A stretch of 31,792 bases of DNA from NCBI GenBank assembly GCA_019057595.1, contig DXJI01000006.1, positions 1 through 31,792 on the forward strand. The letters are read 5' to 3'. The notes beneath the pieces were generated by a model. That model was not told the origin of the DNA and made no database searches. It saw only the letters and a program-made list of their open reading frames with translations. Shown in pieces: positions 23,440 through 30,774 of this stretch (position 1 is the first letter of the stretch; the number at the start of each line of letters is the position of its first letter). The DNA comes from Candidatus Thorarchaeota archaeon. GTDB lineage: Archaea > Asgardarchaeota > Thorarchaeia > Thorarchaeales > Thorarchaeaceae. Both the position numbers and the translations under genes were made by a program.

Positions 23440-25911
23440 TTGTCAAAACTAGAACCCAAGATTAAATCCAAACGCTGGAAACCTGATGCGGAAGCAGCAG
23501 TACTAGAAACCTGGAAGAATGAGGACACGTATGAGTTCAACATGGACTCCGGGAAAACAATCTACACAGTAGATACACCCCCTCCATATCTCTCTGGTCC
23601 GATGCATGTGGGTCAAGTAATTCATTATACTCAGATTGACACGATTGCACGATATCGACGTATGCAAGGTCTTGAGGTGAACTTTCCTTTAGGCATTGAC
23701 CGGAATGGACTTCCAGTAGAGGTTCGGGTCGAGAAAGATCTTGGAATCAGTATGCACGAAACTCCGCGCGAGGAATTTCTCAGCCTCTGCAAAGCGCGTC
23801 TTGATGAAGATGAGATATCCACTCTTGAAAGTTTCAAGAGATTAGGTATTGCCTTCAATACCTATGAGGAGGAAGGAAGTTATCGTACTGATAGTCCTAG
23901 GTATAGAGCCGTGACACAAGCAACGTTCATCGAGATTTGGAACAAGGGGCTAGTCTATAGTGACTATCGTCCCAATAACTGGTGCTTCGAATGTGGTACT
24001 ACAATCGCTGATGCTGAAGTAGAATACGCAGAACGCCCTACAAAACTCTACTATCTCTACTTTGCTGTGGAAGGACTTGAACCTCTTGAGATTGCTACTA
24101 CAAGACCTGAGTTACTCAGTGCATGTGGCGCGATATTCGTCAATCCAAAGGACGAGCGGTACAAATCCTACCAAGGAAAGACTGCCAAAGTACCACTATT
24201 TGGAATGGACGTGTCGATTATTCCAAGTCCTACTGCACAGATGGATTTTGGAACTGGAGCTCTCATGGTGTGCAGTTATGGTGATCAAGGTGACATCATA
24301 GCTTTTCGTGATTTTGCACTCACACCAATCGCGGCAGTTTCTATTGATGGTAAGATGACAAAGGCTGCCGGGAAATATGCTGGAATGAAGGTTGTTGAGG
24401 CTCGTAAGAAGATAGTTGTTGATCTCAAGGAGGAGGGTTCCCTCTTCAAAGAAGAAGACTCAGTTCAAAGGGTGCCACAGTGTTGGCGTAGTCGTACACC
24501 GATTGAATTCATAGCAATGGATGAATACTATGTTAAGCAGAAAGACTTCATCGAAGAGCTTCACAAGATTGCAGCTGATACTCCATTCTATCCGAACTTT
24601 CACAGGCAGGTTCTCATTGATTGGCTGAACCGTGTGACCATGGATTGGCCTGTAAGCCGACGAAGATTCTATGGAACTGAGCTCCCAATATGGTATTGCA
24701 ACTCTTGCGAGGAGCCTCTGGTTCCAGAACTGACCGATGAGCCTAGATATTATCAACCCTGGCGGGAGGACCCTCCATTCACAAAGTGTTCGAAGTGTGG
24801 CGCTGAGGAAGGCTTCAAAGGAGAGGAGCGGACCTTCGACACTTGGATGGACTCCTCGATAAGTGGAATGCAAGCTGTCGGATACATGCGTAATGATAAG
24901 CTCTTCAAGAAGGGCTTTGACAATGTCATGCGACCTCAAGGTAAGGACATCGTTAGGACCTGGCTTTACTATTCTCTACTTCGGACTTTTCAACTGACTG
25001 GTAAACCTGCATTCAGCGAGGTATGGGTTTCAGGTCACGTTGTGGATGACAAGGGAGAAACTATGAGTAAATCGAAGGGCAACTCACCCCCGCCAATGCC
25101 CTTTGTAGAGAAACATGGTGCAGATGCAATGAGGATCTATGGTGCCCTTGAAGCTGGACTCGGTAGTGATATTCGTTTCTCCGAGGACCGTCTAGCTGGT
25201 GTATCAAAGTTCATGACCAAATTCTACAACATTGCTCGGTTTATCTCAATGTTCCCAATCCCAGAACCGATTCCCTTCAAGAAATTGACCCCTGTTGATC
25301 AGTGGATACTTGCTGAAGCCAATGCGCTTGTAGAACGTATTGTGCCTGAATGTGACTTGCTTGATTTCCACAAACCCGCCATCGAGATACGTGGTTTCAC
25401 ATGGAATTTCTTTGCGGATCACGTATTGGAGATGATCAAGGGGCGGTCATTCAATACTGGTGATGCATTTTCAGAGGATGAGCAGAAGTCTGCTTGGTAT
25501 ACTCTACACGAGGTTTTGAAAATCATCTCTCGAGCATTGGCTCCAATGACCCCCTTCATCACGGATAGGATATACAGAGACCTGTATGATGAGAAGGGTA
25601 TCCATGGACATGCCTATCCTTCCTTTGAGAAGACATGGAAATCCGATCTTACAGAGCACACCGAACTGCTAACGCAGACAAACTCTGGATTCTGGAAGTT
25701 CAAACGTGAAACCGGTCTCTCCCTCAGACAAGGTCTTCCGGAGGCACATATTTCTGAAAACCTGAAACCGTGGGAAAAGGACCTTCAAGCTATGCATGGT
25801 GTTGAGAAGATTGGTTTTGGAAAGCCGAAGGATGACAAGTTTGTGGAAGTGACACTACCCGAATCAGAGGATGTAATCTACGTTCTTCCACCAGCAGAAG
25901 AGAAAGAATGA
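23440..25911 (+). CDS. valS: Valyl-tRNA synthetase
   Basis: About 823 residues, class I. It charges tRNA-Val. The order is: Rossmann start with PPPYLSGPMHVGQ, zinc-like WCFECGTT, CP1 editing domain (IATTRPELLSACGAIFVNP, FGTGALMVCSYGD), a second Cys set (YCNSCEEP, KCSKCGAEEG), FDTWMDSSIS, the TMSKSKGN loop, GSDIRFSEDRLAG typical of ValRS, and the helical anticodon domain. Oddity: the HIGH motif reads HVGQ, with CAA at 23614-23616 in place of the second histidine; KMSKS reads TMSKS. Homology begins just after TTG 23440, which has AAGGAG 10 bases upstream; the open frame extends to 23353 but that part is unlike the family. It ends in a terminator that overlaps its stop codon. Confidence 0.93.
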   Translation: MSKLEPKIKSKRWKPDAEAAVLETWKNEDTYEFNMDSGKTIYTVDTPPPYLSGPMHVGQVIHYTQIDTIARYRRMQGLEVNFPLGIDRNGLPVEVRVEKDLGISMHETPREEFLSLCKARLDEDEISTLESFKRLGIAFNTYEEEGSYRTDSPRYRAVTQATFIEIWNKGLVYSDYRPNNWCFECGTTIADAEVEYAERPTKLYYLYFAVEGLEPLEIATTRPELLSACGAIFVNPKDERYKSYQGKTAKVPLFGMDVSIIPSPTAQMDFGTGALMVCSYGDQGDIIAFRDFALTPIAAVSIDGKMTKAAGKYAGMKVVEARKKIVVDLKEEGSLFKEEDSVQRVPQCWRSRTPIEFIAMDEYYVKQKDFIEELHKIAADTPFYPNFHRQVLIDWLNRVTMDWPVSRRRFYGTELPIWYCNSCEEPLVPELTDEPRYYQPWREDPPFTKCSKCGAEEGFKGEERTFDTWMDSSISGMQAVGYMRNDKLFKKGFDNVMRPQGKDIVRTWLYYSLLRTFQLTGKPAFSEVWVSGHVVDDKGETMSKSKGNSPPPMPFVEKHGADAMRIYGALEAGLGSDIRFSEDRLAGVSKFMTKFYNIARFISMFPIPEPIPFKKLTPVDQWILAEANALVERIVPECDLLDFHKPAIEIRGFTWNFFADHVLEMIKGRSFNTGDAFSEDEQKSAWYTLHEVLKIISRALAPMTPFITDRIYRDLYDEKGIHGHAYPSFEKTWKSDLTEHTELLTQTNSGFWKFKRETGLSLRQGLPEAHISENLKPWEKDLQAMHGVEKIGFGKPKDDKFVEVTLPESEDVIYVLPPAEEKE

Positions 25912-25947
25912 TTGGACGACCTTGGTCGTTCCAATCCTCTCTTTTAT
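25910..25947. terminator. Hairpin terminator overlapping valS stop, between converging genes
   Basis: GATTGGACGACC (25910-25921) pairs with GGTCGTTCCAATC (25924-25936) over 12 bp with one bulged T. It is followed by CTCTCTTTTATC. The hairpin begins inside the valS stop codon. Confidence 0.75.
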
Positions 25948-26378
25948 CCCACGACAACTTCGTTCTCATGTTCAGTGGGACATTTCATACTATTTGAGAC
26001 CAAACAGTATTTTCCAGCTAACTCGAGAGCTCGCTCAGCTTTGGGCTTGAGTTCTTCAGACTCAACCTCGACCTTGGCCTTCAGAAGCAGCTTCGTGAAT
26101 TGGAACCCCTTCCCGACCCTTTCAAGCTTACCATGTCCCTCACATGAGAATGACTTGAAATCAAAGCGCATCTTCTTGGTGAAAGTCACAAATGTTGTCA
26201 TGAGGCAGGAGGATGCTGCTGCAACGAAGAGGTCCTCTGGTGAGATTATTCCTTCAGGTCCATCAAACTCAGGCGGGGCTGAAACCTCCACCTTTGGTTT
26301 CCCCTCAATAATCAGATCTCCAACTCGACTGTTCTTCCAATCGACTGTAACCAAGTACTCGTGAGCGTCATCAGTCAT
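25944..26378 (-). CDS. OsmC/Ohr family protein (copy A)
   Basis: 144 residues of the OsmC family, whose members reduce organic hydroperoxides with two cysteines. The helix with the first cysteine reads SPEDLFVAAASSCLMTTF and the second is in KYCLVSNSMKCP. The usual N-terminal strands (YLVTVDW, RVGDLIIEGKPKVEVSAPP) are present. The preceding frame is open for 11 codons, but ATG 26378 has GTGAT 4 bases upstream and matches family length. It lies 53 bp downstream of a close paralogue on the same strand, likely in one operon. The reducing partner is unknown. Confidence 0.9.
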   Translation of the reverse strand: MTDDAHEYLVTVDWKNSRVGDLIIEGKPKVEVSAPPEFDGPEGIISPEDLFVAAASSCLMTTFVTFTKKMRFDFKSFSCEGHGKLERVGKGFQFTKLLLKAKVEVESEELKPKAERALELAGKYCLVSNSMKCPTEHENEVVVG

Positions 26379-26431
26379 CTCTATCACTGAATTACACAAG
26401 TTCACACACATCGAAAAAACGTTTGGTTATA

Positions 26432-26872
26432 TCACTCAACAACAACTTCGGTATCATGAATAATCGGACAGCGCATTGAGTTTCCAACGAAACAGTACTT
26501 GGCGGCTAGCTCGAGTGCACGGTCAATCTTCTTTCTTATGTCTTCAGAACCAATTACAACCTTGGCATTCATTTCTATTTTGGTGATCTCAAAACTTCTT
26601 CCCACTTTTTCTAGGGTCCCCACTGCATCGCATTCGAATGACTTGAACTCGATACGCATCTTTCTTGTGAACTCAACGAATCCATTCATGTAGCACATTG
26701 TGGCTGATGCAACGAAGAGGTCTTCTGGAGAATGATACTTGTCCTCTTCCGGACTACCGGAGGGTATGCCTGTCTTGATGATGACTTTTCCTTCAACTTC
26801 CAAGTCTCCACTTTTGCCACCGGTCCAAACGAGTCTGACAGGATAGTATCTTGGTTCTACCTCTTCACTCAT
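26432..26872 (-). CDS. OsmC/Ohr family protein (copy B)
   Basis: 146 residues, clearly paralogous to the next gene downstream, sharing SPEDLFVA, FxTRKMRIEFKSF and AxKYCxVxNSMxCP. The peroxidatic region is ATMCYMNGF and the second cysteine lies in KYCFVGNSMRCP. I take ATG 26872; an in-frame GTG three codons earlier is possible, with GTGA serving as a weak ribosome site instead. Tandem copies imply two substrates or two expression conditions. It is 33 bp downstream of the methyltransferase gene, on the same strand. Confidence 0.9.
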   Translation of the reverse strand: MSEEVEPRYYPVRLVWTGGKSGDLEVEGKVIIKTGIPSGSPEEDKYHSPEDLFVASATMCYMNGFVEFTRKMRIEFKSFECDAVGTLEKVGRSFEITKIEMNAKVVIGSEDIRKKIDRALELAAKYCFVGNSMRCPIIHDTEVVVE

Positions 26873-26905
26873 GTAGTTCACAATCTTCAGTTCTTACATA
26901 CATCT

Positions 26906-27679
26906 CTATATCTTCTGTGCTTTGAACACTGCAAAGAACGGGATTCTATTCTCTCGATCAAAGAATTCGTCATCATCAATTGGTTTTGGTTCTGCAAACT
27001 CAAGCAGACGAAATCCTGCTCTAGACAATGAATTGAGGTATGTTGAGAGTGTACGATGGAAGAAGCTGATTGGTTCCGGAAACTTTTCGCCCTCTCTGGT
27101 CTTCCAATATCGTTGATACTCCTCTTCTTCGAAGTATCTATCGACTTTGAAGAAGAGCCCTTCACGTCTCTTTGTATCAGGGTCCCTTTCTCCCATCTCC
27201 CACGAACCAGGTCCGTAGAAGTTGAATGCTGGATGTACAATAGAGAATACAAGAGTCCCTCCTGTTTTCAACACCCGATAAAATTCGTTGATTGCATCGT
27301 CTAATGACGGGACATTCAGAAGAACAAGGTTTGATAGAACAATGTCAAACTCGTTATTGGGAACGGACTCAATGAAGCACACATTGTCCACTCGATAATC
27401 AACCTTGACTTCTTCAGTTTCTGAGATCTGCTCCGAGGTGTCAATCAGACGTTGAGACAGATCGATTGCTACCACATCTGCCCCCTGCTTGGCATAGTGT
27501 CTGGCTAAGTATCCCTCCCCACTTCCAGCATCAAGTAGTTTCTTGCCCGTCACATCTCCCAACAGTTTCTCGACGCATGGATTGAGAATCTTTCTGTGGT
27601 GAGGAGTTCCCTTTCCATCAATGATCTCTGAAAACACCTCAGCGTTGCCTTCCCACTGTTCGCGGATTCTCTCGTCCAT
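26906..27679 (-). CDS. Class I SAM-dependent methyltransferase
   Basis: 257 residues with a seven-strand methyltransferase core. Motif I is KLLDAGSGEGYLAR (about residues 47-60), the acidic end of strand 2 is VVAIDLS, and motif IV FDIVLSNLVLL and the post-motif strand GGTLVFSIVHP follow. The segment after HPAF (FYGPGSWEMGERD) is a substrate-side insert seen in UbiE/arsenite-methyltransferase-like members. Substrate unknown. The gene heads a same-strand run with the two OsmC genes and follows the DUF302 gene after 42 bp. ATG 27679 is the only sensible start. Confidence 0.9.
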   Translation of the reverse strand: MDERIREQWEGNAEVFSEIIDGKGTPHHRKILNPCVEKLLGDVTGKKLLDAGSGEGYLARHYAKQGADVVAIDLSQRLIDTSEQISETEEVKVDYRVDNVCFIESVPNNEFDIVLSNLVLLNVPSLDDAINEFYRVLKTGGTLVFSIVHPAFNFYGPGSWEMGERDPDTKRREGLFFKVDRYFEEEEYQRYWKTREGEKFPEPISFFHRTLSTYLNSLSRAGFRLLEFAEPKPIDDDEFFDRENRIPFFAVFKAQKI

Positions 27680-27721
27680 GAGATTTAGGAGAACTCAGCT
27701 CTTCTGAAGCTTTCGAATCTT

Positions 27722-28117
27722 CTAGATTTTCTCCCAAACCTTTCGAACGTCTTTTCCTGTATCCTCAATCAATGGAGCCATTGCTTCTTTGTCTGCGAGA
27801 CCAATCTCAGCTCCAATTTTCATAATTGAAACATGGGCAACCTTGACCTTTCCGTCTTCTTCATAGACTGTGAAACTACACGGGAACACTAGCCCCATGT
27901 CAAGTGAGGTATCGAGCGCTCTCTTTGCAAGCGTAGGTTTGCAAGCGAGAATCATCGTGTATTTTGGATAATCATCAATTCCAAGCTTTTGCTTGAGCAT
28001 TCCGTGAATCCCCTTTGTGAGCTGAACACCAAATCCCTCACTCAAGAGAGCCTCCTCGACTTTCTTCACTGTTTCATCATACCCATACGGGACCTCTTTT
28101 CGCAAAATGTCGACCAT
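27722..28117 (-). CDS. DUF302 family protein
   Basis: 131 residues matching the DUF302 layout: PYGYDETVKKVEEALLSEGFGV at the start, then the central YTMILACKPTLAKRALDTS and LVFPCSFTVYEEDGKVKVAHV. The family is small, dimeric and without a known reaction; the conserved cysteine before KP is present. The frame stays open to 28324, but those extra 69 residues overlap the promoter region of the divergent MFS gene and are unlike the family, so I start at ATG 28117. No strong ribosome site is seen. It is in the same orientation as the methyltransferase and OsmC genes. Confidence 0.85.
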   Translation of the reverse strand: MVDILRKEVPYGYDETVKKVEEALLSEGFGVQLTKGIHGMLKQKLGIDDYPKYTMILACKPTLAKRALDTSLDMGLVFPCSFTVYEEDGKVKVAHVSIMKIGAEIGLADKEAMAPLIEDTGKDVRKVWEKI

Positions 28118-28215
28118 AATGCAACCTAGCGGTTTTCTGTAAAATGGCTTTGGATAGGGGAGCGTTCCAATCAAGATAATAGAAGGTGGCTTCCCAATCA
28201 TCTTGGTGCAGGAAA

Positions 28216-29415
28216 ATGGTAGTTGAGGAAAATCAATCCGAAGAAGAGATGAAGCATAACCCTGCGCACGTGTTTGGTGCTGCTTCATTTCTAAATGATA
28301 CAGGTTCGGATATGATTGCTCCAATCTGGCCTACATTTCTGACTACTCAACTTGGTCTCACTCAAGGACAAGTACAGATGGTTGACGGTCTTGCCTTGAT
28401 GATCACATCTCTCTCCAAACTTGGGGCTGGTTACGCCTCCGATAGATCTGGAAAGAGAAAGTTCTTCATCACTCTCGGTTACTCGCTCTCAATGCTGGCA
28501 CGAATAGGTTTCGTGCTCGCTACTTACGCCTACCAATTTTTCCAGATAGTAGCCTGGAAATCAATGGACCGCCTAGGAAAGATGCGTGGACCTCCACGAG
28601 ATGCAATAGTAGCTGGACATGTCACAGAGAAAGAAAGAGGCCGTGCATTTGGAATTCTCAGAGCGCTTGATACAGCAGGAGCTGTGTTAGGTACAATATT
28701 CACATTCTTCCTGTTCCAGTATCTTGGGTACACTGGAATAATCCTGTTAGCAGTAATTCCAACTGCAGGTTCCGTTCTTGTCGTTGCAGTATTGGTGAAG
28801 GAAAAACGTGGTAAGGACATCTTCAAAGGAGTCAATTTCCGGGGCCTTGACAAGAATCTGAAGATTTTCCTCGTTGCATCAGTTGTGTTCGCACTTGCGA
28901 CTTTTAGCTATTCTCTATTGATTTTGTTCTCTGCAAATTATGGATATACAGTCCCTGAGCAGACACTTCTCTATTTACTTTTCACAGCAGTCTATGCTGC
29001 ATCCGCATACCCCTTCGGAAGACTATCTGACAAATATGGACGGAAACCAATTCTTGCCATTGCCTTCGTGTTTCTGATAATCACGGCAGCATGGGTTTTC
29101 TTGGTTCTTGATGCAATAATGATTATCCCCATGTTCATCTTCTTTGGTCTGATGAATGGTGCTCTTGATCCGGTCCAGACAAGCTTTGTTGCAGACTTGG
29201 TTGAAAAAGAGCGGCGTGCCAGCATAATCGGTGCGTTTCAGATGGCAGTAGGTGTCAGTGCATTTCCAGCAGGACTAATCATTGGATTTCTCTGGGATTT
29301 CTACGCAACACCTGTGTTTGCATTCTCATACTCAATAATTCTTACCCTGATTGCTCTAGTATTACTCTCGCTTGTCAAGACGAGAAAAGAAGATGGTGGA
29401 CTGGGCGAGATTTGA
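28216..29415 (+). CDS. MFS transporter
   Basis: About 399 residues and 12 predicted helices. The A-motif appears in the first half as GYASDRSGKRKFF and in the second as GRLSDKYGRKP. The first helix has SFLNDTGSDMIAPIWPTF, typical of an unassigned MFS group near multidrug/sugar-type members; the substrate cannot be named. I take ATG 28216 (GGTG 7 bases upstream) rather than the longer frame from 28186 or the ATG at 28249. Its last codons (GLGEI) and stop are the antisense of the 3' part of tRNA-Ala (29394-29470), so 22 bp are shared between a protein gene and a tRNA gene. Confidence 0.88.
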   Translation: MVVEENQSEEEMKHNPAHVFGAASFLNDTGSDMIAPIWPTFLTTQLGLTQGQVQMVDGLALMITSLSKLGAGYASDRSGKRKFFITLGYSLSMLARIGFVLATYAYQFFQIVAWKSMDRLGKMRGPPRDAIVAGHVTEKERGRAFGILRALDTAGAVLGTIFTFFLFQYLGYTGIILLAVIPTAGSVLVVAVLVKEKRGKDIFKGVNFRGLDKNLKIFLVASVVFALATFSYSLLILFSANYGYTVPEQTLLYLLFTAVYAASAYPFGRLSDKYGRKPILAIAFVFLIITAAWVFLVLDAIMIIPMFIFFGLMNGALDPVQTSFVADLVEKERRASIIGAFQMAVGVSAFPAGLIIGFLWDFYATPVFAFSYSIILTLIALVLLSLVKTRKEDGGLGEI

Positions 29416-29470
29416 ACTCGCGACCTTCTGATTGCGAACCAGACGATCTGCCAGCCTGATCTACCAGCCC
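29394..29470 (-). tRNA. tRNA-Ala(CGC), encoded CCA
   Basis: Minus strand. Acceptor GGGCTGG/CCAGTCC contains the G3-U70 pair, the identity mark of alanine tRNA. The D stem is GATC/GATC, the anticodon stem TCTGG/TCAGA with one G-U, and the loop TTCGCAA gives anticodon CGC (reads GCG). The variable loop is five bases, the T stem GCGAG/CTCGC with loop TTCAAAT, then A73 and CCA (29396-29394). No intron. Its 3' part overlaps the end of the MFS gene on the other strand. Confidence 0.96.
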
Positions 29471-29495
29471 ATTCTAGAAAGACCACCGCTTGATG

Positions 29496-29507
29496 ATTCT
29501 TAAAACC
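29496..29507 (-). promoter_or_regulatory. TATA box for tRNA-Ala
   Basis: GGTTTTAAGAAT on the minus strand, about 27-36 bases upstream of the tRNA 5' end. Confidence 0.5.
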
Positions 29508-29521
29508 TTGTCTACGCCAAT

Positions 29522-29815
29522 CTAAATCTCAATACCGAACGCCTTGGAGAACCGTTCTATTTGGACATATTCTTTGAGAAATTCCCTTCCCTTCTCTGTA
29601 AGATGGTATATTCTACTTTCACTCTCTGAGTCGGTTTCTATTATCAGGGTCTTCTCCAAAAGTTCATCGAGGTACTGTGTCAATCTATCATGAGATAAGT
29701 TTGCGGCGTAGAGTATCTTTGTTGGGCCTGCACCGTCCTCACCCTCACTCTGAATGGCACGCATCATATCAGCTAGGATGCGCATCTTTGAGCGATAGGC
29801 CCGTTTTCTACTCAT
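29522..29815 (-). CDS. Winged-helix protein (archaeal HTH_45-like)
   Basis: 97 residues. A basic opening (MSRKRAYRSKMRILADMM) is followed by a winged helix: GAGPTKILYAANLSHDRLTQYLDELLEKTLI, the wing ESRIYHLTEKGREFLKEY, and a C-terminal helix. This is the pattern of the archaeal winged-helix group PF14947, for which the phrase LTxKGxxFL is typical. Its ATG overlaps the stop of the upstream membrane-protein gene as ATGA (29812-29815), so the two are translationally coupled. It may regulate its partner or be tethered in its action by it. Target unknown. Confidence 0.88.
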   Translation of the reverse strand: MSRKRAYRSKMRILADMMRAIQSEGEDGAGPTKILYAANLSHDRLTQYLDELLEKTLIIETDSESESRIYHLTEKGREFLKEYVQIERFSKAFGIEI

Positions 29816-30453
29816 TCCACTCTGCCTGCCCTGATTAGCATGACCAGAAGCGACACGAATCCCAGCAGTTGAGTCAGCTGGCTAGATAGATACATACTCG
29901 GATTCGTAAAGGTCTGAGCCACCAATATATGACTCAATAATAGGAGAAAGAATCCTAGTAGTACAAAGAATGCGAATTCACTGCGATTTGACAGGTAGTT
30001 GACGATTGTTTGAATAACAACCACAACTAGAACAAGAATTGCAATAATCTCCAAGTTTGGGTCTACAAGTATAGTGGCTGCAATGAGTAGACTCAAGCCA
30101 TTCATGTCCTTGTTGTTTATTGGTCCTCGTTGACGTGTCGGTCTTGTTGCTACCACGAAGAGTATGTACGCCATTATTCTAGATGCACCATATGCAATCG
30201 TTACAATTGAAAAGATCAGACTCCCAGATGGGTCTTCTAATCCAAATTGAACAACGAAATACCAAGTTCCTATGACTCTCCCAAACATTCCCGCTGAAAG
30301 AACGAGAAAACCCGTTGAAAGGTCTGATAGTTTCTTCTGCCCTGTCAGATTGTATGCTCTAGTTGCATAGATAGTCACAATCAGTGCTATTACACCGCTA
30401 ATGACCTCGAAGAGCAAATCCAATCTGATCAGTGGCAATAATTCGTTTTGCAT
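29812..30453 (-). CDS. Multi-pass membrane protein coupled to winged-helix gene
   Basis: 213 residues with about six hydrophobic helices (roughly 13-32, 44-66, 78-102, 121-148, 158-182, 188-207). The helix order with short charged loops (ATRAYNLTGQKKLSDLS; ATRPTRQRGPINNKD) is like small archaeal membrane proteins often found beside winged-helix genes; I do not know a function. Such pairs might be membrane sensors with their regulator, by analogy only. The start is the ATG at 30453. There is a four-base stop/start overlap with the gene downstream. Confidence 0.85.
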   Translation of the reverse strand: MQNELLPLIRLDLLFEVISGVIALIVTIYATRAYNLTGQKKLSDLSTGFLVLSAGMFGRVIGTWYFVVQFGLEDPSGSLIFSIVTIAYGASRIMAYILFVVATRPTRQRGPINNKDMNGLSLLIAATILVDPNLEIIAILVLVVVVIQTIVNYLSNRSEFAFFVLLGFFLLLLSHILVAQTFTNPSMYLSSQLTQLLGFVSLLVMLIRAGRVE

Positions 30454-30592
30454 TAGGTGACGCCTGCCTTATTCTTGTCAGCTTAGGTCTTATTATCAAT
30501 GGATGATTCGTCTATGACTTTTGGATGAATCTGTGACATTATTCGCGGAGAGTCTTACTATATGATTCGTACATACAATTCGTTCATCATTA

Positions 30593-30601
30593 CTTTATAT
30601 C
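30593..30601 (+). promoter_or_regulatory. TATA box for structured RNA/TatD-like gene
   Basis: CTTTATATC, about 25-30 bases before 30624, exactly where the terminal stem of the RNA begins. A second weaker TATA-like site (CTATATGAT) lies at about 30558-30566. Confidence 0.6.
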
Positions 30602-30623
30602 CATATTATCCTACATTATCTTA

Positions 30624-30697
30624 GATGGAAGTTACCGATAACTGCAGGAAGCGGACATAACCGCTGTGAGAGGCGGGGTAATCCCCGCCCTTCCATC
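30624..30697 (+). ncRNA. 74-nt structured RNA, unassigned (small RNA or 5' leader element)
   Basis: The stretch 30454-30774 has no gene but holds this element. The terminal stem GATGGAAG (30624-30631)/CTTCCATC (30690-30697) is a perfect 8 bp. Inside are hairpin AGCGG/CCGCT (30650-30654, 30661-30665, loop ACATAA) and hairpin GGCGGGG/CCCCGCC (30672-30678, 30683-30689, loop TAAT), the latter stacked directly on the terminal stem. TTACC (30632-30636) could pair with GGTAA (30677-30681) as a competing fold. It is followed by ACC and TTTTCTT. Size and stacking recall a tRNA, but the TTCRANY loop is missing and the anticodon-like loop has no T33. It may be an independent RNA or a leader switch for the TatD-like gene 78 bases downstream. 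Confidence 0.55.
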
Positions 30698-30774
30698 ACC
30701 TTTTCTTCTATGCGCTGAGGCGAACAATGATATCAAAATTCACTGAGATTTAGATTGAATCTGAGGTTGTTTGT

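Noticed and set aside
24460..24939. Minus-strand frame of 159 codons
   Set aside because: Antisense to valS in a conserved part; no ribosome site and no recognisable domain.
28118..28324. N-terminal extension of the DUF302 frame
   Set aside because: It overlaps the divergent MFS promoter and start and does not resemble DUF302 proteins.
30503..30570. ATGATTCGT repeated twice 59 bases apart
   Set aside because: Only two short copies; too little for a repeat array or operator claim.
30624..30697. Conventional tRNA gene
   Set aside because: Length and terminal stem fit, but there is no TTCRANY loop, no T33 in the anticodon-like loop and the end reads ACC, not CCA.
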